Shown: positions 1-18,500 of the stretch, piece by piece | Layout of the letters: each line of letters begins with the position of its first letter | How positions within the stretch are numbered: position 1 is the first letter of the stretch | Source of the DNA: Dioscorea cayenensis subsp. rotundata | Lineage: Eukaryota; Streptophyta; Magnoliopsida; Dioscoreales; Dioscoreaceae | DNA length: 64,000 nucleotides | Direction of reading: 5' to 3' | NCBI RefSeq assembly: GCF_009730915.1 | Contig: NC_052481.1 | Location: forward strand, 21,798,461 to 21,862,460 | The notes under the pieces: generated by a model | Database searches by the model: none | What the model saw: only the letters and a program-made list of their open reading frames with translations | Told to the model about the DNA's origin: nothing | Position numbers and translations under genes: made by a program

Positions 1-2799
1 CTTGATAATTTCAATGAGTTTTTCATTGCTTGTTTCATTGTAATCTTTGTCTTTAATTTGAGTTTTATGTTCCGTGTCTCATGTGATTCTCTCTTTCTCT
101 CTGGATGTAGATCACCTCTGTAAATCCAGCAATGTATGTTTGTGGTCTTTCAATTTGTATAATCATCATGCCCACTTGCAAATTAATTAAAAGAATAATT
201 ATGTTTGCACTATGTATGTTCTTATCCTTTTGTGTTTTATAAGTAATAAAGTATCATTAATACTCAACCACTATTATTATTGCTAATCTTATCCTAACTT
301 ATCCTTTTGTTGTGGTGGTTGGATAGTTGTTATTAGTGCTTATATTAATAGATTAGATTAGCCTCAAGTGATGTAAGAGTGGTTTATTTAATTAATATTG
401 TTTAGTGATTGATTATGAGCATTAATCATATATATACATCATCCTTGATATATTTATATGCATCTGAATTATTATTCTTCATCCGAATAGAATGAATTGG
501 TAGATAGAACAGATCAAGTGTTGAAAATTTATATCATTAAATAAAAACAAGTAAATTATATATGTACACAATTTATACATGAAAAATGCTTTTGGATTAT
601 GGTTTTGATTTTGTATATATTATTAATAGTTATATTATTAGTGTGAAACAAATTAGCAAATTATTTTAAGTGGTTGTTATAATCTCTTTAATTAAACTTG
701 GTTATGATCCAAGTTTCATGAAAAGAAGCTCCATATGGGCTTCGTCATTGTAGTTGGGCTATATTTATCAAAGGCCCAATCGGAGTGATAGAACTTTGAG
801 TCTATTCACTAATAAATATGACAAAATAAAAATAAAATTAATAATAATTGTACTTAGTCTAAATAAATAATCCTATGTATTTTGTTTTTAATAATTATCA
901 TGAAAAATTGTTCAAACATTCTCTTGGGATACTACACCAAAAAGCCATCTTCACGATGGAATGAAGAAACAAGCCTTATGACAATACCATTCCACAAATA
1001 AAAAAAGATCATATAATCCAGTTGCAAGTGCAATTTAGAAGTCTCAAAAGGTCCATCTTGAGGAATCACTTTCGACGATAAAAAGAAACTTTTACTTTGC
1101 AAGATATCATCATAATTCCAACCTAGGTGGACTGAACGCCCGAAAATATATCCACCCCTAATCCAACCTCTTTGACAACTATGAATTATGTCTCATCCTA
1201 CTCATCTTGATTGGCGTTAATTATTGTATGTCTTTATTCATCCCTAATAGATGTATATCTTATTTGTGTTATTCTTTCGTCTGATTAGTCTCTTATTTTT
1301 GTACTATTAGCCATTGTTATCTTTCCTGCTTTATTTCAATAAATTTTGATGTATGTAATTTTTTTTAAAAAAAAAAAATATACATGCACTAAAAGGATAT
1401 GCTGCATAGAAAGCGGGGGAAAGCAAAAGAGCAATATAACATTTCATTAAAGCTTAATGGATTCATCATTATCATCATCCACTTTACTCCTCTTCCACTT
1501 ATTTCAATTTTACATGGTTATCAACTAATTTTAAATATATATATATATATATATAATAAACAATAACAAGTTTAATTGGATTTATGTTTTCATGCTTTAG
1601 TATCAAGCATTAAGTTTTAACTAACCCCTTGAATTAGGACTATCCTACTTTTCATGTGATTCACATGATTCAACAAGCAATTGATATTTCACAATCAAAG
1701 AACTAGTGTAGACATATCGCCAATGAATTCACAGTCCATCCACATTAATTGCTCGGACATCAATTCAGTGGACAAAAATATTGGTCTTTTGAAAATAATA
1801 TAAAACAAACATTAAAAATCAACTATGTATATATATATATATATATATATAAGAAAAAATTACTTACATATCCTGTAAAAGGTGTGATTGAAAAATGAGC
1901 CTGGCAAAGTCTTAACAACTCATAGATTTTACAAATTAGTATATATGGAGTATATATATATAAAAGAAATTATACTTTTTTAAAAAATTATTTTGTAAAA
2001 ATTTATAGGTTGACTTGGCTTTTACAAATTACTATGCATGGCATATATAAATGTTAATAAGAAATTATTTATAAAAATATATTATTTATCTCTTTCCAAA
2101 AAAACATTTCTGGTTCGGTTTTGACAGTAAAAAAATGCTCTATGCTCATATATAATATTTTGAATAAAAATAAATTTATAATTTTTAATATATATAATTT
2201 TTCCCCAATTTTTTATAACCCAAGTTAAAAACAGAATACTTCAAATTCAAATATAACCATCTAACTATTTTTTCCATACAAGGAAAATGAGTTGCTTTGC
2301 ATAACATATATATCAAGATCAACCTTAACCTTTATGTACCAAGATACATAAAAAAATCAGATATGCATCTATTAATTACAACTCTAATTTATAAGTTATT
2401 TAGTCATGACTATGAAAAAGAGTTGTTAGGGTTAATTAACCTAAAGGATGATATATAGCATATATGGATTTCATGGTTGGCATGGAGGCATGAGACAAAT
2501 ATATATAGACTTATTATTTTCATTAGGGTGATGGGTGGCTAGGAAACAACTTACGTGCTTGGACGTGACACTTCAACCACCACGTCCACTTCTTGCCATG
2601 CAGACAAAAGCATGCATGCAGACCAGAATGTCTCCATTCTCATCCATGTCTTCATTTATTCCCCCTTTTTCTTCTTGTTTTATTTAATTTCTTGTCATTT
2701 TTCATGTCTAACAATCATCAATTTTTTTTTCTTATGCCAGAATTGACTGTTGATTTTTTATTATTTTAATAAAAATCAAAACTACAACGCACGTTTTAG

Positions 2800-3131
2800 A
2801 GGAGCTCTTGATGGTAAGTGCATACCAGAGTATTTGTTCATGGTTATTGTCTTGGTTTAATTCGAGTCATATTTTTAATTTAATTTGAATTCAAAAAGTA
2901 AAAAGTTTTAAAAATTCGATGAGGGGCTTGTGGTTTTTTTTTTTCACAGCATATATATATATGTCGGAGAAACTCTCGATGGTAAGTGCATATGAGAGTA
3001 CTAACCCCTAGTGCCAACCACCTGTTTAATTTAGGTCATATTTTTAATTTAATTTGAATTTAAAAGTAAAAATTTTGACCATACCACATAGGAGGTTGTA
3101 GGAGCTTGTGGTTTTTTTTTTCATAATAATA
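2800..3131. repeat. Two-copy tandem duplication, ~165-bp unit
   Basis: Unit 1 (about 2800-2967) and unit 2 (about 2968-3131) share, in the same order, a GATGGTAAGTGCATA-like start, a CATATTTTTAATTTAATTTGAAT block and a GGGGCTTGTGG/GGAGCTTGTGG block followed by a T run. The offset between matching blocks is about 168 bases. Each copy is followed by a (TA)n tract. Origin unknown; no coding potential seen. Confidence 0.6.
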
Positions 3132-3136
3132 ATAAT

Positions 3137-3199
<63 letters not shown>
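3137..3199. repeat. (TA)n microsatellite
   Basis: About 60 bases of almost pure TA dinucleotide, broken once by a G and ending at a TATC. It is the longest of many such tracts in the window. Confidence 0.9.
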
Positions 3200-4169
3200 C
3201 TATGTTTTTCGGCTGGATTTTCATGTCAAAGAATCACTTGGATAGGGGAAGAGATTGTTGATGTACTATTATGGTGAGCATGCCATAAGATGTGATTCTA
3301 AGTGATCTGTTGAAATTTTCAAGAATGGACAATACACCAAATTCTTCATATTTGAAATATTATGTTGTTGGAATTGTCTGCATGGTTTTAGCCACTTTTT
3401 AGATTTCTAGTTCAATCATTAATCATAATTATAAGTTGATGGACAATTTACTAAATATTAGTATGATTTTTTCTTATATATATATTAATTTTCAATTTAA
3501 CACTAAATGGATGTTATGCATAAAATTATTATTTTAATTATGAGTTGTACTCCAATGACCAATTAATATTTTTATTAATATTCACTCTTATATGGTTACA
3601 CTGAAATTTAAATATTTATTTATTCCTAAATTGATTGAAATACTTGTGCAACATTGTTTTGTTATGCCATTATATACTTATCATATCTTCTCATATTTTA
3701 ATTTTTTATTTTACTTTGCTACAATGGGTGGTAAAATGATTGATTAAACTCCATAATCCATTTTAATACAAAAATAATATTTAAATGCATGGACAACTTT
3801 CTAAATCTAAGTATTAAATAGATTAAGTTTTTTCCTTTAAAAACAAGTGTGATGCCATTTCATTAAAAATAATGTAAAATATATTTAAATATTTGTTTGA
3901 TATTTTTAATTCTAACTCTTTAAATTATTTATTTATTTGTAACAATATGAATAAGCCATCATATACATCTTATTCACTCACCAACCGCGTATTAGAAAGT
4001 AATCGAACTTTCAATTATTTATATGGTAATCAAATATTGTACCTGTTGGGATATTACAACCGCGACTAAGCCCCTAACTCTTAAAAATCAAAATTAATGA
4101 AAATTTTTAAATTATTATTTTAGTACTTTGGGACTTAATTAATATCTCAAAAGTAAGGAAGAAGAAAAG

Positions 4170-4300
4170 GATACGTCTACGTGGCAGGGCCACAAACCAT
4201 GACGTGGACGGCATAAAAGAGATCTATCTCAACTTCTCAACTGATATTTTCACGTAATTGTTTTGATAGTCCACCCCTCTTAACTCGTATCCATACGTGT
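4170..4300. promoter_or_regulatory. Cluster of five ACGT-core (G-box/ABRE-like) motifs
   Basis: ACGT cores lie at 4173, 4179, 4202, 4252 and 4295, three of them in ACGTGG or ACGTGT context, which are typical plant bZIP (ABRE/G-box) sites. The cluster is about 1.4 kb upstream of the RING gene start. No other gene lies nearby. Whether it regulates that gene is inference. Confidence 0.4.
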
Positions 4301-4643
4301 CCTCCTCAGAGTGGATTTTTATTGGTTATTTAATTTAGCGTATTACTTATGAAATTCACATTTTCTTTAGATATTTTAAAAAAAAGCTCAATTGTTTTAT
4401 AGCTAAATTATTATTTTTTGACTAATAGTCGTTTGGTGGCACACCAATTACGGTAGCTTATAAATATCCTAAAAAAATCTCCTTGTCTTGTAATTTTGAA
4501 GGGTGAAACTACTATTTCTCTCCGCATGAGACAAGATCATAAATACCACATAAATAGTACTTTTCCATATATACAGTGAATAAACAGTACTGCTAAATTA
4601 TTTATTTATTAATATAATGTTGTAGTCGTAAATGAGGACATCA

Positions 4644-4682
<39 letters not shown>

Positions 4683-5697
4683 ATACATGAAGCCACGTAA
4701 GTGTTTGTCTTGTAAAAATATCATTGTTTAATATTAATTTCCTTCTTGAATATGCTTACTTGTTGAACAGGGGAAGTAGCTGCTTTCTTTTCTAAGCTAA
4801 TCAAGCAAAACTTTAAACTAACTCTTCATTTAATAAGTTAAAGTATAATTATTTGGCACAATCAATTAAATAAAAAAATTTCTTTATAAACTTCTATTAC
4901 ATAAATAGTTTCATAAATTTTTTCATTATATATGTCTACTAGAAGGTTAATTATATATAGAATAAACATACATGTCTTGTCTTGAGATTAGTACATTACA
5001 TTGAAATACAAGATAAATTATAATTTAAATTATAATTAATAAAATAAAAATTATTTCTAAATTTTGAAATTAATAGTTTTAAACCATCATTTTCATTATC
5101 ATACTTTATTGAATTTAATATGCACTTTAAGTTTGAATCTAATAGAATATCAAAACCAATTTATATATACATTTCATGTGAGATGAAGAGGATATAATAA
5201 AAACTTTTTATCCATCAATATAAAATTTACAAAAAAAAAAAATCTAAAATTTTTATTAGACATATAAACATATTAATTATATAAATGGTTAGATATGAGA
5301 ATCCCTAAATTATCAAAGAGCATATCAAAAAATTTATTATTATATCCATTTTTTTGCACACATAAACATATATTTTAGATTTTGGCCTAGATTTTAATCT
5401 CATAAAAATTCACTTATTCCCAAAAAAAAAATAAAAATAATATATATTTTTTTATTAAAAAAAAGGAGAAAAATCAACATCCAAGTGTTTCTAATGTCCT
5501 GATTTTTGCGTTCCTTCTTCTTTGTTCCCTCCGGATCCGCATTTTTCTCTCACTCGATTTTCTCGTTTTTAAATTACATCCAAAGGTTTCGTCTTTGGGA
5601 TTTCTAGGGTTTCGTTTCCGCTTGCCATTCCTTTTCAATGGAGATCGGAACCTCTTAGGGTTTCCGGCTCTCGATTCTTCGAGATCCGCCGGAGATC

Positions 5698-10953
<5,256 letters not shown>

Positions 10954-12598
10954 AAATAAAACCGATTCGTTCACCAAAAAAAGGGAATATGTCTTCTTTT
11001 TTTTTATTATTATTTTTGATCCAGGGGAATTGTTTTGAAGGTTCTTCCAGGCTGTATCTATAGCTCATTGTTTCATTGTCTCTATTGTACTCCTTGTTCT
11101 TTTGAAACATTGAACTGCTTTCAGGGCAAATGACACATCTCACTTTCTTTCTATTTTGTTCTTCTGTCAAAATTCTTTGCTTTATCTTTAATCTAATTGT
11201 AACAGTGCCAGTTAAAAGTATACTATGTGGAAAGTTTATGGGTATGATGAAAGTTGTTTTTTTTTAATGATATTTAACTAATTTAATCATGGTTAATGTT
11301 TTCAATTTTATCATCTCAGTTACTCCTTAAAAAGATACATCATTTGAGTTGTTGAAGTGATTCTAATTGATCTCAATCACCAACTTGATTGAGGAAAGAG
11401 CTATAACCAAGCACACTGAAATATCATTATAAAATATAATATAATTTTGTTGATTTTTAAATAAATATTTTCATATTTATATTCACTCAATTATTCAGTT
11501 GGCTTGATTTCTATTTTTGTTATGTTAACAAATATATATATATATATTTTAAAGTTTGATTATTATGAAATATGATTTAAAAATTTTATAAAAAAATCCA
11601 AATTCTAAAATAATTACAGATCTTCAAGAACACGTGTTCGATTGTGGGTTCGAAAAGGTCATGAAGAGACATCATTCTCTTTCTACATAAATCTCATCTC
11701 TCGTCTTCTCCGATGACATCGCTCGGAACAGTATCTGCTCATCGGCGCTTCTCTTCTCTCTGTTTCCGGCTCGCGGCGCAGGTTTTCACCCCTCCTCTCC
11801 CCTTCCGGAATCCCTCCATATTTACTGCTTCTTTTACTTTTGAATCTTTGCTTCTTGGCCATCCGGTTTCTAGGGTTTCTGTGGGAGAAGTTTTGTTTAG
11901 TTTTTGGTTTTCTTGGTTGCTTTCTTGAAATTCATGTGTGTTTTGCGATATTCGTGAATCTTTTCTTTATGGATGCTTTTTGTGATTTGAAACAAGGGCT
12001 GATTTCTGCTTTCTTTATTGGAGGATATCGCACTTATAATGTTAGGGATCATCTGTAGTGATTTCGCTTCTTTCCGTTTTCTAGGGTTTGCTATCGGTTT
12101 GTGCTGAATCCTTTGGGTGAAGATGCCTTCTTTAGCTCTGATTTGAAGCAAATTCTGATTTTTGACGTTCTTGAATCTTGAATGTTATCGGGCTTCCAAA
12201 TTTTGGAGATCACATCTGATGGTTTGGATTATGAACTTGGGAAAGTGTTGCAATTCTTTGAGGAGAAAAAACGAAAAATATTTATCCGTTCTCTTTTTTA
12301 TTGCTCAGCCTGTTTTGCGTGATTGTTTGTTTCTCTGTAATTTCAACTTGTCCACTATTATTCCGAAACAATTTCTATTAAAACTGATTCTGAGTGATTT
12401 GTTTAAGCTATGTAACTTTTATTGTGCTGTAGGGTTGCTGTTCTAAGATGCTTAGATACCCTACTTATTAAAGCAATGAAATAAGGGCTTTGTAACTCAT
12501 CCTTTAGTCGTTTGGCTGATCTATTATATATGTATATATAGAGGCAGAGAGTTCAGTAGCTAAAGGCTTGCTGCTTTCCGGTTTGCCGGGGTTAGAAC
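10954..12598. other. Intergenic region and 5' leader of the nucleotidyltransferase gene
   Basis: Bases 10954-11600 hold the RING gene 3' UTR and AT-rich spacer. From about 11680 the sequence turns GC-richer. A probable 5' UTR exon ends at 11781 (CGCAG before GTTTTC) and a leader intron runs to near 12556, just ahead of the coding start at 12599. The ATG at 11713 would open a 71-codon frame that does not connect to the conserved protein; it may act as an upstream ORF. Confidence 0.45.
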
Positions 12599-15500
12599 AT
12601 GAAGTTAAATCAGAAAGGTACTGTTCTCATTGTCTCATTTTGAATATTTTCATTTATATACCTTGAGAATACTAGATTTTATTCTATTTGTACTCCCTCC
12701 ATTCTTTTTTAGTTGTCACATTTAACTAATTCACATCCATTAAAGAAAAGTTGGTTAAAATTAGTTGATTATCTATATTTTATAAAAAAATCCATTACTT
12801 TCTAAAATTACCCCTATTTAAAATCCCATTAGTGGAGAATATAATTTAATGTTTAGTTGATTTTGTTTTATTGAAAAGGGTAAATTTAGAAAAAAATTTT
12901 AATGCTGCACAAAGTTTCTAATGTGACAAGTAAAAAGGAACAGAGAAGAGCTCCAAAACGTGACAACTAAAAAGGAACGGAGGGAGTATGGGTGTATTCT
13001 AAGTCACCTTCTGCAATGCAAGACATGATGAAGTTATTTCTTTCAGTATTTTTGGCATTAAGAAAGTAAGAAACATGTGGTGATTTAGTTTGTGTTGTCA
13101 ATTATAAAGCTGTAGTTGCAATGACGGCAAAGTTTTGACTGGAGTGATTAGATTAGCATAAAAATTGGTAATGATGAGTGTAGATGCATCCTTTGCTGAC
13201 TTGTGTGTCTATCCTCCTTTCTTCCCATAAATATCACAAAGAATCAAAATATTTTAACATGTGCTGCTTCTGTGCATTATTTAGCTTGCTGGTCTTAGCT
13301 TTTGACCTTCATTTGCTGTTCATTGATGTGGACTGGATTTATAATTACTGTTGGAAAAGCTTACCCTAGTAATTTGGATAGTTAGAACTTTTATTATAAA
13401 ACCTTTATTAACTGCTTCTTTGTCTGCTTTGCTTCTTCCTTGCTTTTTTTTTCTTCTTATTTTGTTCTTGACATCTTGTAGAGCTGCGCAAGCGAGCCAC
13501 AAATCTTGAGCTGAAGGAACAGAAAAAGTTTCATGGTAATCCAGAAGCAATGTCTGTCCTTGAGGCATTGCTGCTTGATGTTTATGCTACCCTACGTCCA
13601 GAACCAAGGGATTATGAGTTGCGTAAACGCTTGGTACAAGTATTTAATATAATGGTGAAGGACATCTTTGGTAATTTTATTTTGTTTGTTACCCCCTTTA
13701 TCTTTTATTGAAAATAACAGGAAGAATGTTACATGTATAGGCTAGATAATGTACATGCCAACTTCTGATATCTTTGAGATGCCTAGATTAGTGATTGTAA
13801 TTAACCTTTATCTGTCTTCTATTTGTATTGTTATATATGTATATCGAAGGTAAACAAACTTATATCAATTTTATCTTTCCTCAGGGAGTAGTAATGGGTA
13901 TCCTACCATAGAGGCATTTGGGTCATTCACGATGGACCTATTTACTAACACCAGTGATCTCGATCTGTCTCTTAATTTTAGTGGTGAGAAGGCATTCACA
14001 TTTCCTCGTGAAAGGAAGATTTCTGTTCTGATGAAGTTTGCTGATGCTCTGTACTCTTTCCAAAGTAAAGTTCAAATGCAAAGTTTGTGAATGATTCTTG
14101 TTTACATCTTTTATTATTTATATATCCTGTGATGACGTTGGCTGAAGTATCTATGGTTGATAATAGAAGTAGTTTTTTGAGAAAAATAATAATAAACTGC
14201 TAGTATTTCATAAGAGTAGCACTATTATGCTTTTCTAAACAAATCTTTTATTACTTTTCTTTGATACAAATGAAAAATTCCATTTGTTGGATAAGAAGCA
14301 AAGCAGATTGCCTCATTAGAATGAAGTAAATGTTTCTTTTTATTATCTCTCAAATAATCAAATATTGCTGAGAGCAACTTAATTTTATATGGTAAATTAG
14401 TTGCCATGAAATTAAGGCACTGTGGCATATTTACATATGTGCCTGTTAGTTTTTATCTTCAGATTGGGATCTTGGCTTTCTTGATCGCCACCATATAAGA
14501 AGAATTGTTTTTATTTGGAACATGCGTGCATATATTGACACATGCAGGACTTGAATCAACTAACTTTCATTTGTTCTGCTGGGTTAATGTATCTGCCCCC
14601 ATTTGATATAATATTCATAAAAGTATTTGTGCTTAATCACTTCTGATTTTGTTTATGTTCTACTATTATGTTGTCATCTTGTTTCATTGTGTCTTGGTAT
14701 TCTTGTTGGGCTAACTTTCCTATTAAGTCTGCCCCTTCATGTGTTTCCTGATAATGGTATTGGCTGAAGGTTAATTTTTGTATGCTGTGTTTTTATGTTG
14801 CAAATGCACAGATAAAGGGCATGTTTCTGGGGTCTTCCCCATCATGAGAGCAAGAGTGCCGGTAGTGAAATTTGTGGACTGTGGAACAGGAATTGAGTGT
14901 GATATTTCAGTTGAAAACGAGGATGGTATTTCAAGATCATCAATTTTTGCAATTGTTTCTTCAATTGATGAAAGGTTTCGTATTTTAAGTCATCTGGTAG
15001 TACAAACTCTCACTTGTCTGATCAAATTTTTTGTCAGCCATTTGTTGATTGTCTTGTGAAGTTTTACGTAGTTTTATGAATATGGTAAATTGTAGCTGAG
15101 GGAAGACTTCCAGACAGTAATGATCACGCAAATCTAAAAAAATATTTTCAATCTTCTGCTTTTATTCTCTCTCACACACACACAATGCTGTTGTAATCAC
15201 TTCCCTTTTTTGGGATGTTGATCATTGTCAAATTTCTGTATTACTTGTGTTATTGGTTTTCTTCTTTTGCCAAAGACCATCTTTTTGACTGATTTCAAGA
15301 AATCTCTGGTTAACTTTCCTTTTTTTCCCCATTATTCTGTAGATTAAGTTTTGGGCTAAGGTTCATGACATCAACAGTGCGAAAAGATCACACTTTGAGC
15401 TCATTAACCATTATATCCTTAGTTGCTTTCCATTTACAGGTATGTGAACATACTAAATTTGTCATATGTTTTAATTTTTTAAGAAAATAAGTATAAGATA

Positions 15501-18500
15501 TTAGTAGTGTGTTTTGCGTGCCTGGTTAATATAGGCTTGAGAATAAATTGGTTGAAATTCTTAAGTGTGTACATAAAGAGCAGGAGAAAGAAGAAGCCTG
15601 ATGGGTGTCAAAACCTGACGTTGAGCACACCATCATACGCCAGTCAATTTAAATTTGAGTTTCTTTATACTATTCAACAGGCCGCTTACAAAATAGACGG
15701 TAAACCAAATGTCAGGGGAAATTTTTCGTATCTTATTTGAGAACCACAATGAAGGAGACCGTGTCACACCTAACTTTTATTTTAGTACATGATATTTTAG
15801 GAGGTCGCAAATCTTCTGGGTTTTGTGTTACATATAATTGAAGTCACATTTGAAATTCATTTCATGATAATTTTGTATTTGGTTGGAAAGATCTGCAAAT
15901 ATGGATTTATTGGTTTTATGCTTGATTAAGAGCGGGGATCAAATGCAATTAAGAAAGTTGAGATGGAAAATGGAATCAAAATTTGGAAATCAGGATTTTG
16001 AAGGTTATTTGGTATTTTCAAATAACTTGCGATAATGAAATACATGGTAACAAATTTGAATTTTATGACAGTTGCCTTATTTGAGAATTTAGATAAACAA
16101 ATAATGACAATAAAACATGCCGAATTGAATTTCAAATTAATTCAAAATAACTGCATGAGCTGCATGCATCATTCATCATGATAGTTGTTGTTGGAGGCTT
16201 ACAGTATGTGCTTGTTGCTAATGTTTTTGTTGGTTGGAGTGCTGGCAAAAACCATACTCATGAGTTAACAGTTAACTTATTTACCTAATGCAAATTAAGT
16301 TAATATATTTTTGAGTGAACACATGACCTTTTCTAGATTAAGTTAATAGATTTTTGAGTGAACACATGACCTATATATTAAACCTTTTGGCGTGCCTAAA
16401 TTCATGCTCTATCTGATAATCATAATGTTTCAGTTCATTGGCTTGATGTGATGTGCTTATTGCAAATTATATGTTGATTTGGTTATTATATATTACATCT
16501 ATAGACCTGTCGTGTTTTACGTGAATATTAAGATTTAATGATGATCTTTCCTCTTTGGTCGCAATAGGAATTAAAATCCATGTACAACTTTTCATATTTG
16601 CTAACTTGCTCTGTGTTTCTTTTTTGCACAGCGCAGACCAGAGATCCTCCGATATTACCTCCTTTTTCTACCTTGTTTAAAGGTCTGTATTCCTTAGTAG
16701 AAAAAAAGAATCATTTCAGTTCATAAAAAAGTCAATATAATTAGGATGATGGCCATATCATTAGCTTATGGTGGTGGTGGTTATGGCACTAGCATTAAGA
16801 TTTCAATTAGTTCTCATGATTTTAGTAGTGAAATGGTTGATATGGCTTCTTTAATGAGATCTTATGAGGCAAAGAGCGTTCAACCAGCATAGACGTACTT
16901 GCTTTGGAAATGAAAAATGCTTTATTCTTCTATGTGAAAGCTACAAATTTTTGAAATGTTTCACGTTATTTGTAATGTGACTGTAAAATTTCAGCCATAT
17001 CTCAAATTTTCAGTTTAATCTTTTCACAATAATAGTATATCCTTTTCCTTTCTGATCATTGCCCTCTTTAATTGTGTTGCATAATTTCATTATCTTTTTT
17101 TCCTTTTTTGACCATTTGACACCTACTTCCTTTTCAGATGGAACTGACATCGCAAAAGTGCAGAATGTTGCCTTTGGTCTCAAAAGCTTTGGCCGAAGAA
17201 ATAAAGAATCTGTAGCTGGACTCTTTGTTTCTTTGTTGAATAAGGTATTGTCATTTTCTTTAGGTTTAGAGCCACTGGTGGCCCTTGAAATGGGGTTCAT
17301 TTCGAGTTGGCCCCTCATATAATGTTCTTTTTGGCCCCCTAAATTGGATGAATTTATTTGTTTTAGTGCTTCTGTCTAACATGGAGTCACAATAATGTGC
17401 ATTGTGTTTGACCCATCAGCCACCAAGTTGGCTTAAGAGGCCTAAATGAACAAATATGTCTAATTGAGGAGCAAAATGAACATGTTTTTACTGGAGGGAC
17501 CAAAATGAGCAATGACCGCAGTTTTCAGGGGCCACTGGTGGCTTCAAACCTTTACTTATTTGCTCAAAATGCTGGGGTATGAGAAAAAGGACAAGTAAAT
17601 GAATTGAACCAAGATGCGTCAGGCTACTTTGTCATGGCATCTGACATGGTTGCACATGTGGACCATTTATGGATGCAGTGTGAGTAGACATGGCTGATGC
17701 CATTGGACAAGGGGCTAAAATGAACATTTATTTAGTTGAGGGGTGAAAGCAAACAATGTCCCTGACTTTAAGGGGCCATTTGCAGCTTTTAACCCTATTC
17801 ATTAGGACATAGCTAGTATGACTTGCAAAAGACATTTGGTATGGAACTGTAAGATGAAAAGTTTCCATAGTCAAGATATATAATCGCTAAGTTTGTTTTT
17901 CTTGTTTTGTTATTTTGTTTCTAGCTGTCAGCTGTTGAGAGTTTATGGCGGCATGGCCTATGTGTTAGTGTTTATGAGGGGTCATGGATCTCGAAGGCAT
18001 GGAAACCTGGTGTTGGCAATATGAATGTAAGCCTGTGAAACTCAGAATTCTTTGAGATTTATGTGAACTGTTTGCTTGACTAGTTCTCCAGTAGATATCC
18101 AAAACCTGGGCATGCCTAGGAAACTGTGCTTTATCTCGCTTTGTTTACTAATTACCAGAAATTGGCTCTAGAAAGCTCTGAGCAAATCATTTGGCATCAT
18201 TTACTTTCCAGACTTTGGGAAGAGTAAAATTTTTTTATTATTGTTGTTTAGGTTGAGGACTATCTGGATCGATCTGAAAATTTCGCAAGGGTGGTGAGGA
18301 AAAATGAGATGCGTAAGATTTATACATGCATCCGTGGTACTATTGATAACTTGTCAGCATTCATGAATGGTCAATGTGACGCCTCTATGCTAAGGAAATG
18401 CCTTTTTGAATCCATTCCTTTGCAAAAGCCACTCAACCAGCTAGCCAATGGAGAGAAGGACCTCAAGAGAAAATATCCTTTCCATGGTTCAGCCGCTCCT

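Larger units (their letters stand above)
1..5697. other. Intergenic region upstream of the RING gene
   Basis: No convincing gene is seen. The stretch is AT-rich with (TA)n runs near 1540, 1830, 3140-3200 and 4650-4680. Bases about 920-1385 are less AT-rich and end in an A run after an AATAAA-like motif, which may be an old retroposed 3' end, but no coding similarity is visible. Two diverged copies of a ~165-bp unit lie at 2800-3131. ACGT-core motifs cluster at about 2550-2590 and 4170-4300. The last ~180 bases (about 5510-5697), rich in pyrimidines and less AT-rich, are probably the 5' UTR of the RING gene. Bases 1-130 could be the end of a gene outside the window, but nothing shows it. Confidence 0.6.

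Noticed and set aside
920-1390. Retroelement or processed pseudogene ending in an A run
   Set aside because: No coding similarity and no target duplication could be found; kept only as a remark in the intergenic entry.
2555-2746. 63-codon plus-strand frame
   Set aside because: No conserved motif; hydrophobic part comes from a T-rich run. Composition looks like spacer.
11713-11928. ATG at 11713 as the start of the nucleotidyltransferase
   Set aside because: The frame does not link to exon 2; a donor at 11782 in a leader exon and a start at 12599 give the right phase.
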